From positions 1 through 64,000 of the forward strand of contig CAUYUJ010004768.1 in NCBI GenBank assembly GCA_963575745.1: a stretch of DNA of 64,000 nucleotides, in the 5' to 3' direction. Below, piece by piece: positions 1-10,859 of this stretch. The position numbers and the translations under genes are program-made. How positions within the stretch are numbered: the stretch's first letter is position 1; the number at the start of each line of letters is the position of its first letter. The stretch is from Prorocentrum cordatum (taxonomy: Eukaryota > Sar > Dinophyceae > Prorocentrales > Prorocentraceae). The notes beneath the pieces were generated by a model. The model was given only the letters and a program-made list of their open reading frames with translations, was not told where the DNA came from and searched no databases.

Positions 1-1075
1 AGCTCGCACAGCTTTGCAAGCGGGGCGCGGCCAACGAAAGCGGCCAAGGATGGACCGAGGATGCAAATGTGCAAGGTTACTCTTGGGAATGTTGCCCATC
101 CCTACTATGCGGGTTGACTGTAGTACCAGTGGTAGTGCTGACGCCCGCACTTACGTTTCTGATGCGACTGTAAACATAGCGCCAACAATGGTACTAGTAA
201 CGGTGCAAGTGTGGGCGCGCATGCACAGGGGATAGTACTGGTACGAGTGACTCTGGGTGGTAATGATGGAACATGTGCTCATGTGATTGCAGCTATGTGT
301 GCACTTCAGTGTATTAACCGTCAGTGTGATGGTGAGCGTTCGCATGTGACCGTGCCCGTGTTGGCGTTGCTCTTGCATCGGTGCCGGCTTGCGAAATTGT
401 GTCCTCAGGTTGTTTGCGATGCTGCCAACATGCGCGACAACAGCCATAACGCGATTGGTGAATCATTGCACGAACTATGGGCTAGGGTTGGGGATGGCAC
501 CAGGTATTATTCAGGCACGGGCCAGCATGCGCAAGGCGCTATGTCGTGTTCGTGTATGTCGTGTAGATGCAACTGCCCCGTATTTCCTAATCAGCCGAAA
601 GACGGGCACTGGGTCCTGCATGACGCAGTGCAGCCGCGCGCCCATCAAGGACAGGCCATCCAACTGAGCGCGCGCCTGGCAGGGACGGCGCTTCCGGCAG
701 CCGCCGCCGTCGATCTCTGTACCACAACAACGGTCGACACCAGGAGAGCATTAGACATCGAGGAACTGGAGAGGGAAAGGAACATGGGAAGAGACAGGGA
801 CAGGGTTAAGGAGAGGGGCACATCGGAACATGAACATGGAGGGGGAAGTTGCGGAGGACTACGTGTGACGCGGGGCAACAATATCAAGGTAAGGACACTC
901 TCGCTCTGCTCGCGACTGTCCCACGTTTAGTGAGAGTCGGCACTCTCCCATCCTGACCCCAGCAGCGTGATCGCTGGCGCCTGAGTGGCTGTTGGAGCCG
1001 TTGCGAACGTTATGAAGGCACCTCGGTTGTTGTCTTGCGAGTGCATCTTCACGTCCTCTGCAGAACCACTAGCAA
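1..1075. other. Unrecognised sequence, no supported gene
   Basis: The plus strand has an open frame at 211-930 (239 codons), and an overlapping minus-strand frame is open too. Neither shows a family motif, a signal peptide or a believable composition. The predicted protein is a patchwork of His/Cys/Arg-rich stretches. I see no repeat structure here and do not call a gene. Confidence 0.5.
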
Positions 1076-1540
1076 ACTCTTCTCTTATTCCTTCCGCTCC
1101 TGCTCCTCCCCCATCGTCCTGTCTCCCATGTCATCCCATTCTTCTTCAAACACGTCAGACAAAGTCGATGTCAATCAGTTCCGCCCCTAATCCTGCACAT
1201 CTGCACCCTGGTTGCTCCTTCACCTGAACCTCCTCCTTCATTTTCGTTCTTCCGACATTAACATGCCCAATAGTATCATCCTCCTCATCTTTATCACGAA
1301 CCCTCTTGATCATCATCACAAGCACCCACTTCCGCCTCCCCGTCGTTTTCATCTCCACTCGCACATCGCATCCCCACTCATTTGTTCCATGTTTCTCCCT
1401 CCGCGTCCCCTGTCCCACCTCATCTTCCTCGTCTCCCTACTGTCCTTCCTCCTCCTCCCCCCTCCTCCTCTACCTCCTCCTCCTCCTCGAGTCTCTTCCT
1501 CATCCTCCTCCCTTTTGTTTTTATTTTTTCACCAAGCTCT
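1076..1540 (+). repeat. Degenerate pyrimidine (TCC/CTT) tract
   Basis: Pyrimidine-rich low-complexity sequence, purest at about 1430-1530, where it approaches (TCC)n. It gives spurious Ser/Pro/Leu-rich open frames in several phases. Confidence 0.75.
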
Positions 1541-1628
1541 GTGACCTATATTTCAGCCCTGGTGCGTTCACACAGTCAGAAGGGTTGACAGTTCACGCGA
1601 TGCTTGGTTTAATGGGATTGCCGTAGCT

Positions 1629-2236
1629 TTACATACTGCACAAGACACTTGCAAGAAAGCGCCCCGTACAACGAGCGGCTCGAAAAATAAATTCTCCAGC
1701 GGCTTCACCCCAAAGGCCTGTCATCCAAATTGTAGCGGCGCAGTAATCGTCGCGAAAGACTCCGTCCGTTTGAACGATGACGCGGGAGATCTCGACAGGG
1801 AGCGTCGTCCAGTAGCGCCGGCTCCACGACTTCCGTTTGTTCACGGTCAAATCCGCCAGCCTTTTCTGCCACTCGGTTGCGGAATTCCTTGTGCCAGCGA
1901 ACGGGATCTGCAAGTACTTCGGGGGTATCCAACAAGTGCACCTTTGGTTTACGATCCGATCCAATATGCGCGACACAAGCGGCTCGTAGGTTGGATTGTG
2001 AATCTTCGAGTGGCTGCATACTATTTGTGATAAAGTTTTTTAAAATGGTCACTTACAAAAACATCTCCGTGACGAACCCTACTCGACGCTCCTTCCCACT
2101 GTGCCCTGGAGCTCGTCGACCTCAGGTTCGAGCCAGCGGAAATTAGCCGTTCTTTCTGCGTCGATTCGGTTCTCGGCCGCTTCCGTAGAAGTTTCTCCCG
2201 AACCTCGCGCAATGGCAACTGCCAGTTAATTAGCAA
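1629..2236 (-). pseudogene. Overlapping minus-strand frames, possible retroelement remnant
   Basis: Three overlapping minus-strand frames (2021-2236, 1705-2052, 1629-1976) have a more protein-like composition than their surroundings. The last contains WSRRYWTTLPVEISR followed by VIVQTDGVFRDD, which weakly recalls the first strand of an RNase H fold (TDG with hydrophobic residues before it). They lie downstream, in minus-strand sense, of LINE-A and could be its frameshifted 3' end. No catalytic set can be completed, so the identity is a guess. An unrelated decayed gene is equally possible. Confidence 0.25.
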
Positions 2237-2766
2237 CTATATGAAATGCGAAAGGGCCACTCCGACGCATCCTCTCGACCTGTGTCAAAACATCCCGTTG
2301 TCCTCGCCACGCCTCTCCAGAATGACTTACAATCGAATCCTCCCACGCTAATCGATGACCACCAGAACGCTGCAAGAGCCCTTCAGTCCGGTTCCGCTTG
2401 GCCAGCCATCGCCACGGACAGCAGGAAGGGGAAGGAGAGGAAGATGGAAACGGACGGGCGGGCGGAGGCGGGGGAGGGGCGGCAATCGCGTCGTCGCTTC
2501 AAACAGGGGCTGCCGCCGCCGCCGCCGGCGCCGCCGCGGGAGCCGCGGCGAAACCGCCGGGGACAGCGCCAGGGTGCCCGCGCCTTTCGGCCACGGCCGC
2601 GTCCGCGGGCTCGTCGACCACGTCGTCCTCATCCACGGCCAGCGGAGCGCGTGCGCCTCCACGCCCCGCCGCCTCGCGCGCGCCAGGGCCATCGACTGCA
2701 GCGCCCTCGGGGATTCGTCGTGGAATTGCCCAAAAGCGCTCGCAGCCAAGACCGGGTACTCAACGC

Positions 2767-4068
2767 CTACGTCCTCGAGCTCGCCCCGGGAACCGTCGGC
2801 TCGGCGCTGCTTCGGGCGCGCCGTCGTCTCCGCGCAGTCGCCGCCTGCCCCCGCCGCCATAGGAGCGATGGTTCACGCGCCCAATGCCGCCAGGCGCCCG
2901 GGCGGATCCGGGACGCCAGCCAAACGTCCGCAGGGCGGAGCACTGGGCGTGAGCTCACGAGGCCTACCCGCTCAAGCTGTGCGCTGCCGCCAACAACGCT
3001 GGCCAATCCACGCACGTCGTCACGGACTACATTATGTCCACCATTGCAGGGGCCTCCGGCGCAAAGGAGCCCGCGGCTGCCCGACGAGCCGATGACGCAC
3101 TCACCGCAGTCGGCGCACGCCACCTCCTCGTCGGGCCCCCCCGCGCCGAGGCGGACGCGGACGGCGAGGGCGAACTGGTCGCTGGTCAGAATTCGCCCCT
3201 TGCGCGGAAATATGGCCCACAGACAATCGTGGCCAAGGTTCGGGTGGCAGAGTTCCTGGAGGCGGCGCGCTGCGTCGGCGTTCCCGCTCGCTCGCGCTCG
3301 GGAAGTGTTCAGCGGCCACCGCGCGGCCCGCCTCTCTGATGAGGTCGGGCTGGAGGGGCAGCGCGCCGCGACCCCGAGGGCGGGGCCCTCCTCGCCCGCC
3401 TCGGCAACGGCGGCAGCGCCGGGCCCGCGGCTGGCCGCGCGCCCGCCCGCCCCCAGCCCCCCCCCCCCTTTCGCCAGCGCGCCAGCTCCGCCAGCGGCGC
3501 TCTGCCAGCGCGGCTGCTTCGTCGATGTGAGCGCGCGCGGCGTCGTGGACGCCAGCGGGGGGGGCGCCCCGCCACCTTTGCGCCGCCGCGCACGCGCGCC
3601 TGTCGCACTCCCACATGCGCCTGGCGCAAGCCCCAAACCCCCCTCCTCCACGCGAGCACACTTGGCTGCGACGAGCGGCCGCGAGGCGGCCCGGCTGGCA
3701 ATGCGCGCGGGAAGCGCGCGCTCGGACGCCTCCCGGAGCCCGAGTCTGCCAGCGCCCGCAGAGAGAAGGGCCCGAATCCACCCCTCGTCCAAGCTTGCCG
3801 TGGAGGGCGCCCCCCGCACCATGCCGAAGCGAAGCGTCGAACGCAGCCAGGGGGTCGTCGTTAACCAGGGAGTCATCGTTAACCAGCCCAGGGAGCCTCC
3901 AGCGCGATGTTCGCCCTGCTTCCTATTCGTTCGATGTCCCCGACTCAACCACTTCAGCCCCCGAGACCACAGCGCGCGCGTGAGGTCGCCGGCGAGGTGC
4001 CGCGCGCGCACTCCGCGCATTGCGGGCGCTCGGGGTCCGCGGCGCCATGCTTCCAGCGTCTCGCCCAC
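2767..4068 (-). CDS. LINE-A C-terminal domain with Cys/HN/RPADV signature
   Basis: An open frame of 433 codons on the minus strand. Its first two thirds are Gly/Ala/Arg-rich and featureless. The last third reads HPNLGHDCLWAIFPRKGR, then DQFALAVRVRLG, then CADCGECVIG...GLLC, then GGHNVVRDDVRG, then RPADVWLAS. The order (a W-x-I-P-like start, F-x-x-A-x-R-x-RLG, CxxC, a G-x-H-x-L-x-C-like turn, RHN-x-x-RD, RPADV) matches a domain I know from the C-terminus of many eukaryotic reverse-transcriptase proteins, often thought to be a restriction-like nuclease. Here the H of the turn and the R of RHN are replaced (GSRG, GGHN), so activity is doubtful. It follows the reverse transcriptase of LINE-A in the same direction. 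A larger plus-strand frame (2246-4135) is its shadow. Confidence 0.5.
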   Translation of the reverse strand: MGETLEAWRRGPRAPAMRGVRARHLAGDLTRALWSRGLKWLSRGHRTNRKQGEHRAGGSLGWLTMTPWLTTTPWLRSTLRFGMVRGAPSTASLDEGWIRALLSAGAGRLGLREASERALPARIASRAASRPLVAAKCARVEEGGLGLAPGACGSATGARARRRKGGGAPPPLASTTPRALTSTKQPRWQSAAGGAGALAKGGGGLGAGGRAASRGPGAAAVAEAGEEGPALGVAARCPSSPTSSERRAARWPLNTSRARASGNADAARRLQELCHPNLGHDCLWAIFPRKGRILTSDQFALAVRVRLGAGGPDEEVACADCGECVIGSSGSRGLLCAGGPCNGGHNVVRDDVRGLASVVGGSAQLERVGLVSSRPVLRPADVWLASRIRPGAWRHWAREPSLLWRRGQAATARRRRRARSSAEPTVPGASSRT

Positions 4069-5099
4069 CAGACCGGAGCTTCGAAATGCGTGCGAAGTGC
4101 CCCAATCGTTGCCTTCAGCTGCGCTCGGCGAGTAGCGCAGCCGGATCTGTCGGCGTCCAACCTTGTCGCCCTAGGCAGGCAATGTCGCGCAGATCGTCGC
4201 GCGCGGCGCCCCCGCCTCCCATGCATGGCGTCCAGCGACGTGTCCTTCCAGCGGAAACCGTCGGCATCGAGGTCGCGGTCGTGGTTTCTGATCCTGGCAT
4301 CCAGGGTTGGGCGGGCACCCCGCAAAAACAAAAAAACATGCGATCGCGCCAAATCAAATAAGGGGCGGGGCGACCATGCGTCAGAGAACACGCCATACCC
4401 CCGCTGAGTCCATTATTGATACGCATCCCACTCGAGGCACCCCACGACCAGGTCCAAGAGGTCCAGGGTGTCCACGCCACCTTGCTGGCCGCCCATGGCA
4501 AAAGGGATGGAGTCGGTCACCTTGCGCCCGGGAGATTGACCCTGGCCAGGAGCGCAAAGAGATCGCAGAAGACGCTGCGAATGACAGCGGGCAAATCCGC
4601 TTCAATTTCATCGCCGTGTCCAGATTTCCGCCGCACGTCGTCGAAGGTCGCCTCGATGTCCATCCAGGCCATGAAAACAGACGTCGGCTGAAACTTCCAC
4701 GCCGCGCGCAGGACCTGCCCAATGACGCCGGCGACGCCCGTAGTGCGCATGCCCCGCTTGAACCCATAGGCGACCGTATCGATGGGCTGAACGCGGCAAC
4801 GCATTGGCTCTCGCATTGTATGTCGGTACAATGTTTGGTTAGCCGCCTTTCTTATCCACCTCGGGGTCTCGGCAAAATTGAAGGCCCCTCAGGAATCCGC
4901 TCGCGGCATACCAACGTACTCCACGACTTTCCAAGCCGAGAGCGCGGCGCGAGGGATGCGTCTGCCGATGGCGGAAGCATGACCAATAGAATGCGCATGC
5001 GACGAATGGCAGCGCGTGGCAAACCTCCAGAGGCACGCCGTCCACCCCCGCAGCCGCCCCTGCAAAGGGCGCGGCACGCGCCTGCAGCGCGCGGCGCAA
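3950..5099 (-). pseudogene. LINE-A reverse transcriptase, frameshifted
   Basis: Reverse-transcriptase blocks appear in order on the minus strand but in different frames. GVDGVPLEV at about 5050 is the G-x-DG-x-p start block. YGFKRGMRTTGVAGVIGQVL then DIEATFDDV at 4517-4831 is the fingers/palm region, with the first catalytic Asp in D-x-x-x-x-FD. GGQQGGVDTLDLLDLVVG at about 4430-4500 is the G-x-x-QGG-x-x-T block. ARDDLRDIA near 4200 stands where the (Y/A)xDD motif belongs. At least two frameshifts separate them, so it is a dead copy. It belongs to the non-LTR class, which copies RNA into DNA at the target site. It is followed by the RPADV-type domain at 2767-4068. Confidence 0.65.
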
Positions 5100-6250
5100 A
5101 CTCGGCGGCTTGCCACCAATACCATAAGCTGATAGATTTCTACCTGCGCTGCATCAACGTTGGGGCCTCTCCTCCCAGGCATCGAAAACGTTGCCCTCGT
5201 CGCCAAACCCGGGTACGCCGAATATCTCGGCCTCCGCGCGCACGCGGCCCCCGTCCGCAACTTCGCTGGCATCTGCGCGCGCAGACATCGGCATGGGCAC
5301 CTGGGACGCTCGCCTGGGGCCCTGGAACTTGAGGGGCCGACGGGCTGTCGATGCCGAGCGGACTTCCCGTCGAAGTTTGCGCAGCTTCCTGACCAACTCC
5401 CGCCGTCGTCCCCCGCCCTGTCTTGCACGTGTCCGCCGAATTCTTCGCAGTGCGAGGGTTCGAGATCCTGTCCGCGTCGGGCCCGCTGCAGTGGCGCGCG
5501 GCATAGTTTCTGCTAGCTCGTGGAGCTAACGGCCTGGGCGCAACAGGAACGCTTGCACCTCCGCAGCAAAGCGGGCCACGCTGCGCCTTGATTGGGCCCT
5601 GCCACTTTCGCCCCCACATGTGTCACTCAAGCGGTAAGCCCGAACGACATGGTCAGCGCGCGGTGAACATCCCCCCGGCGCGGACAGGATTTGCCGAGCG
5701 GAGTGGCTGCGCAAGTGCGCACCAGACTCTGTCAATTTGAAACGCGCCATCTGGCGAAATTGGCAGGCGCCCGGGCGCCCCAGGATTCGGCGGGCTGCGG
5801 ACGGGGACACTCGTCGGCGACATTAGCAGAGACGGCGCCCCCTCCCCGCCCGCAAAATACACGCGCAACGCACCGCATCCCCCCACCTGTTGGGATGGAC
5901 TGGCAAACCCCCTGAACTGGCCCGCCCGGCAAGCGCGAGGTCCCCGCGACGAAGCGCGGCCGGGGCGGCAATGGGGGGGGCGACAAGACCAGGCAGCATG
6001 GCGCGGGGCTTCGCATTTGCAGCCTTCTGTTTGCCCGAGACATGCACGTAGCCCACGTCGGCTACAGCAGGGCCAGCCAGCGCGACCCAAAGCGACCCAG
6101 CCGCGGGAAGTTTCCATTTGGCCTCGCGACTAATCTCTCAACGCGGCGGGGATGCGGGACCTGCCGCGCTGCCACAGCCTCCAACCGTCGGCGAGGTCGT
6201 TCCCTGCCGTGGTCATCACCAGACACCCCCAACAATGAAAAATCGACTTC
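5100..6250 (-). other. Presumed linker between LINE-A endonuclease and RT
   Basis: GC-rich sequence with several medium open frames on both strands (for example minus 5140-5619 and 5653-6117). None shows a domain. Its position and length fit the poorly conserved linker between the endonuclease and reverse transcriptase seen in the neighbouring LINE-B. This is inferred from context only. Confidence 0.3.
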
Positions 6251-6442
6251 TCATTTTTTCCCCTTCCGCAAGGCGTGCCGCGACCAAGGGGGCGTCGGGG
6301 CGTCGAGTGCCAGCTGCCCTAAAAGCACACGAGCACTCTCATGTCCCATGTCGCAACCACGCAAGATAATAAACGTCGGCCACGTTCGCCCCGTGGGCAG
6401 CGGCGCCAAACCGAAGAATTCTTCCACGCGGAGCCACCACAT
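6251..6442 (-). pseudogene. LINE-A endonuclease remnant
   Basis: A 63-codon minus-strand frame contains PTFIILRGCDMGHESARVLL. It aligns by eye with the G-D-(F/W)-N block of APE-type retroelement endonucleases (p-x-I-I-G-G-D-F-N-M-x-P-x-x-L), with the GD and N residues damaged. It lies about 1.2 kb upstream of the RT start block at about 5050. The endonuclease-to-RT distance in LINE-B is similar, which supports one element. The fragment is short and decayed. Confidence 0.4.
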
Positions 6443-6640
6443 CTGAAACTCAGACCAAGGCAGTCTGAAATTCAGACCGGGCCATTCTGAATTTCAGACT
6501 GGGCCTATCTGAATTTGAGACCGGTCTAATCTGAGGAATCGCGGTGGAGAAGTCTCAGGCTGAAAGCCTCGCCCGAGCCCCTGGGGCGGCCAATCTGCAG
6601 CTCAAACAGGGGCAATCTGAATTTCAGACTGAGGCAATCA
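6440..6640 (+). repeat. Short tandem repeat built on TCTGAATTTCAGACYGGGC
   Basis: About four copies of a roughly 25-bp unit lie between 6442 and 6535, with one more at 6612-6640. The core TCTGAATTTCAGA is itself palindromic, so each unit could form a small hairpin. Confidence 0.7.
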
Positions 6641-6899
6641 GATGTCGGGAGAGAGCCGCCCCAAACATAAATGCGCCCTGACTTCCCTCCGCGATCAACC
6701 TGGAGCAAAGGAAGCGCACTTCCCCGCCGCGCCCGCGACGGCGCGCCGACGCGCAAGCCGCGCAAGCTCGACAATCGCGCGCGCGCGCGCGTCGACGCCG
6801 GAGGCGCCAACGCGACTGCGCAGCCTACGAAAAACCCAGACACCCAAATCCAGCTGAATAATTTGATATTGGGGGTGTCTAGTGATCACGAGGCAGTGA
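6641..6899. other. GC-rich spacer, no feature
   Basis: Contains a short (GC)n run near 6778-6792 and nothing recognisable as coding. Confidence 0.5.
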
Positions 6900-7537
6900 T
6901 CAGGGCGGGGGGCTCTCTGCGTGCACGCGCGCGCTGCGCGCGCGCACGTTGCCAACGAGCACGCGCTCGAAACCGCCCCAGTCGCCGATGCCCATCCAGA
7001 CCTGGCACCAAAGCTCTGTCCAGGCGGAGCGACTGCAGACGCAATTACCACGGCCTCGGAGATATAGGCCACCGCGCACGGACTGGCTGTCTGCGTAGAA
7101 CACGGCGACAAGGGCTGCATGCTGGAGGCCACGCAGAAGAGCCGCGAGCTCCGCCCCGTCGGCCCCTGCATCAGGCATCATAAAAAATCAAGAACAAAGA
7201 GCGCGGGATGGCCGTCGGGATCAATCGCGAACATCGCCCACTCGAGGGCCTGAGACGGCCCGGGAGGCACCTGGCCCTGTCGGGATCCGCCCAGAACAAC
7301 GCGCGCGCGCGCCCATTGCCGCGGGCCCGCCGCCAGCGCGCCCGGGGAAGAGGGGGAGGGGGGGGGGGGGCAGGCGGCGCAGCGCTGGGCGACCGCAGCC
7401 TCTCGGCCAAGATAACAAGAAAGGGGGCGCTGGCTGGGCGCGCAAGTGCATCGCGAAGCGGCGCCGACTTCCCCTGCACGCCAGGCGCTGCGCGCCCGCG
7501 CGGCAGCGCAACCAGCGCCCCCGGACAAGCGCGGCAT
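6900..7537 (-). pseudogene. LINE-B RNase H domain
   Basis: Minus-strand frame 7178-7537 ends QALEWAMFAIDPDGHPALFVL. Frame 6900-7181 continues ADGAELAALLRGLQHAALVA, then VFYADSQSVRGGLYLRG, then WTELWCQVW. This matches RNase H: a strand ending in D-x-x-G, the helix with catalytic Glu in (A)EL-x-AL, and a strand with catalytic Asp in (Y/F)-x-D-(S/C)-x-x-V, followed by the W-x-x-L-W helix. The domain would remove RNA from the RNA:DNA hybrid during retrotransposition. The frame change between the halves marks it as broken. Among the LINE remnants this is one of the clearest matches. Confidence 0.6.
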
Positions 7538-8809
7538 ATCGAACCATCAGAGGGGTCGGCGGACAGCTGCCGGCATTGAGGCCGCGACCGGTCAAAGACA
7601 ACCCGACTACGGCGGCGCGAGCGCGGCGCGCTCGAGGAAGGCGAGCCGCAGAGCGAAGTCACGTCCATTGGCGGGCTCAGAGGCGCCTTCGCGCTCGACG
7701 AACATGTTTCACGCCGAATGCCCGATAGCGCGCTCGACCCATGCGCGCGCGGCGCGCGGGCTCTGCGCGCCGCGACCCCCTCGCCCCGCGTCGCTTCGCC
7801 GGCGGCGATGCAAAGCCGAGGGCGGCGGCAGCGCAGGGCGCAATCCGAATCCCACGGCGCAGAGAACGCCTCGGCAAAAACTAACCCCGCGCCGCCGCGG
7901 CGCGGGCTGCGAGAAGATCCACTAGCAAGAAATGCGCGGGGTCGCAGCGAGGCTCGTCGGAAAGCGCGGGCATGCGAGCGATGCTTCTGCCCGCCAGCCG
8001 GAAACTCTGAACGCGGGCCTGCCTGGCCCCGGCTCCGCCCCCTTGAGGGCTGCCGAGCTAATCCCGCGAACGACGCCTCCACGCATGAAAGAGAAAATAG
8101 AAGCAGCGCGGATTGCGGCGTCACGGCGGCGCGCGCTTAAGCGCGGCATGCTTACCGGACTGCGATATCTTGCACGCGCGGGCCTTGCCGGAACCTCGCC
8201 GCCCAACTCTGGCAGCTCTGCGCCTGACTACGCCCGCGACTCGAGCGGGCAACTCTCGTCGAGCGCCCGCGACGCGCCGGCGGGTCACTCTGCGCGCAAG
8301 CTGCTCTGCGGGGGGCGCGGTCGCAGCTGCGCCCTTCGACCTTCAGCGGGCGACGGGGGGGGGGCGCCGGGGAACTCATCGGGCATCGCGCTGAGCGGCT
8401 GCCGACAGCTCCGAGACCACATTGCAGTCGCGGCCGACCCCGCGCAATCCGAAGTCGCCCACTACGACCCACGGGTGAATGAAACGAAACTTTTGCGAAC
8501 CATGGTCAACAGGCCCAAGCGGGACCACCCGCGGCGTCGAGGTCGCCGAGTGACGCCCAGGCAACGCGGCCTGAGGCGTCGACGCAGGATGCGAAACTTT
8601 GTCGCTGAGACAAAGGACCCGAGGCGCGCGATGCAGCCCAAGTAGAAACTAACGCTGGCGGAGCGGAACACGCCACCAGCCCCGAATAATCGGCGCGGTC
8701 GGAGGCGCACTTCAAATTAAGAAGCACAATCACGCTGCAAATTGCTCGCGAACGCGCCCACCCTGCGGGCGCCGACTGGGCCCAAGCAAGCCTGTCACTG
8801 CCACGCCAT

Positions 8810-9133
8810 TTAAGCCCGCAAATACGGGTTGTGATGCTCGGCCTGCCGCTGGTCCAAGGGGCTCGACCAAAGCCCGCTCTGCGCGCGAGCTAAGATCTCA
8901 ATGGGGATGGCAGGGCGGGGGCCTCCATTCCGATCGGCCCGGGCGACCGCCTTGACCCAGACGACGGGCCAGGAACACGAACGCCCAACATCCCCGAGGA
9001 TCTGAATGAGGACCATCAAGCCCTCGCCAGACAGCGCACGGAACTGCCTGGGACAAATCCCGTCGACGCCGCACCCCGAACGCTCGAGACAAGACAGGAG
9101 GAAACGCCCGACTTCCTCGAGCGTCGGAAGCAC
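8810..9133 (-). pseudogene. LINE-B reverse transcriptase, N-terminal part
   Basis: A 107-codon minus-strand frame contains GVDGICPRQFRALSGEGLMV, then VVWVKAVARADRNGGPRPAI, then PIEILARAQSGLW. This follows the non-LTR reverse-transcriptase start: (G)-x-DG, a helix, then a strand, then K-x-x-G-x-RPI-x-L, then a helix with W. The palm and catalytic Asp region should follow at lower coordinates (about 8.1-8.8 kb) but is frameshifted beyond recognition. The next minus-strand frames there (8462-8710, 8152-8472) carry no clear motif. Confidence 0.55.
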
Positions 9134-10307
9134 AGAAACTTACCAAATATCGGCCGGCCACGCACCCTGGCACTCGACGGCGGCGCCCTTCCACTACTCC
9201 TCGGCCGCTAGCAGAACCTCCCCCAGCCAGGTGGCAGGCGCCCCCGCGGGTGAAATACCGCTGGCGCGCCGCGGGGCGCGCGGCGCACTGCCCGCGTAGA
9301 AGGCAGCCCCCTTCCGAGCATCCGTCCCGGCCCGCGACCTCTAGTTGCGGTCTCTGTTGCGCCTCTCGGCGCGCGGCGACGGCCGCGGCGCGCGCCGCCT
9401 TTGCGGGGGCGGCCGCGAGCGAGCAGGCGAGAGACGCGGCGCCGATCAACTGCAGCCTGAAACCAAGGCGCAGCGAGGTCCTGGCCAAACCTGGCCTCGG
9501 CGGCCAAACCAGGCAACGTCCTAGCGAGCGCGAGCACGCGCCTGCGAAAGTCGCCAGACACCCAATCCGTCGAGGCCACCGAGCAGCCGAATAACCCGGG
9601 GAAGAGCAGCGGAGGCAGCTTGCTTCAACGTGGAGCGTGGCCTTTCGGAGCGTTAAAAATGCTCGCTGTCAGCCTCCGGGTGGAGGCAGTAGAAGTTGGT
9701 CCAGTCGGCTTCGGCGAAGTCCGACCAGGCGCGCCATGCGCGGTCGATGGACTCGCTGAACTGCCCAGCCCAAGGCCTGAGGTCACCACGGCGGCGCCAG
9801 ACCCACCAGACCAACTGCGCCGCCTGGCTGCCTCTGCAGCTGTCTCTGCATCACCCTGCTCCCCAGCTGGGGCTTGGGACCTGCCTGACCTGCTGCCAAA
9901 CCCGCCAGGCCATGCGCGCCCGCTGGCTGTCTCTGCATTTGCACCGCGGCCCTCGCTGGACCCCCGGACACGCTGCTGCTCGGCCTGATGCCGCTACACG
10001 AAATCAGAGAACTGGCACCGTCTAGCGGCGGGGTCTGAACAACGGCAGCCGACGAAGCGGGGAAGAGCTCCGTCACCCGAGCCAACATGTTGGTCAGACC
10101 TGCAGCACGGCGACGGCGCATGGTTAGGAGAACGGAGAAGAAAGGCGAGGCCCCACAATAAACTATGCTCGGCGCTGCGGCTGCGTGGTGCAAAGCTGGA
10201 GATGGCAAAGAGATCGATGCATCTCCCTGCGCTCAAGCGACTGTTGGGGCACGTGGCACAAGGGAGTGCCGCGCGTGCTGCGTCCGTCCACCCCGAGCCC
10301 TCAAGAG
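9134..10307 (-). other. LINE-B linker with short internal repeats
   Basis: The sequence is between endonuclease and reverse transcriptase. At 9780-9960 it contains imperfect copies of a CAACTGCGCCGCCTGGCTG-like segment, which give Gln/Ala/Gly repeats in the minus-strand frame 9783-10208. No domain is seen. Confidence 0.35.
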
Positions 10308-10772
10308 TCAAGAGTCTCTGGGGATAGCTGAAGTCCCCCCCAAAACAATGAAGGCGTGGCCGCCTGCTTCAAGATGCTGCCAAGGCCCGTCAGAAACGCC
10401 CATTCTTCGTGGGGAGCTCCTCACTGTGATGCAAGAGCACCGCGCACAACAAGAAACCGCCAGGTGCATACCCCATACAGTCGGCGGTACATACGCGTCT
10501 CTCACCAACCGTAGTCGGGAGGACCTCAATGTCGGCCAGTCCACTGGCTTGAGGTACCACGACAGCCACGCCACCACTATCGCCTTTGCGATCCAGTGTC
10601 CAAGGCAGAATTCAGTACGGCGTTCCACCCGATCCTTCAGAATGTGGACCCTCGTGCATTGCACCTGCCGCAGTGAGGATGGTGTTACTGTATCGCGAAC
10701 GCATGGGCATGATTCACCGAGCCGTGCCCCAGGATGGCTGCAGATGCAGGCCACCACCGCGGAATGGCGCAC
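10308..10772 (-). pseudogene. LINE-B APE-type endonuclease, C-terminal part
   Basis: A 154-codon minus-strand frame contains AIVVAWLSWYLKPVDWPTLR near the middle and ends GHAFIVLGGTSAIPRDS. The first piece fits the (V)-x-x-x-YL block of exonuclease/endonuclease/phosphatase folds. The end fits the I-x-x-GDFN-x-x-P block with D-F-N changed to G-T-S. In intact elements this domain nicks the target. The missing Asp/Asn make this copy inactive. Confidence 0.5.
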
Positions 10773-10859
10773 ACCTGCATAATCGAATCAAAAGACGGCA
10801 CCGTGCGCATCTTCTCGAGCGCCCCCCCACAGGCTGCTCAGAAAATGTTGGCCACCAAC

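Larger units (their letters stand above)
6900..10772 (-). mobile_element. LINE-B: APE/RT/RNase H non-LTR retrotransposon, degenerate
   Basis: Three domain remnants lie in the expected 5'-to-3' order on the minus strand: endonuclease (10308-10772), reverse transcriptase (8810-9133 and probably on to about 8100) and RNase H (6900-7537). They are in different frames and separated by GC-rich stretches without motifs. The element copied itself by target-primed reverse transcription; this copy is broken by frameshifts. No poly(A) or simple-repeat tail and no target duplication could be seen. An Ala/Glu-rich frame just upstream (10860-11582) may be its 5' part. Confidence 0.6.

Noticed and set aside
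211-930. 239-codon plus-strand gene
   Set aside because: No motif, unnatural composition and overlapping open frames on the other strand.
2246-4135. 629-codon plus-strand frame, Arg/Pro/Ala-rich
   Set aside because: It is the antisense shadow of the minus-strand LINE-A C-terminal frame in very GC-rich DNA.
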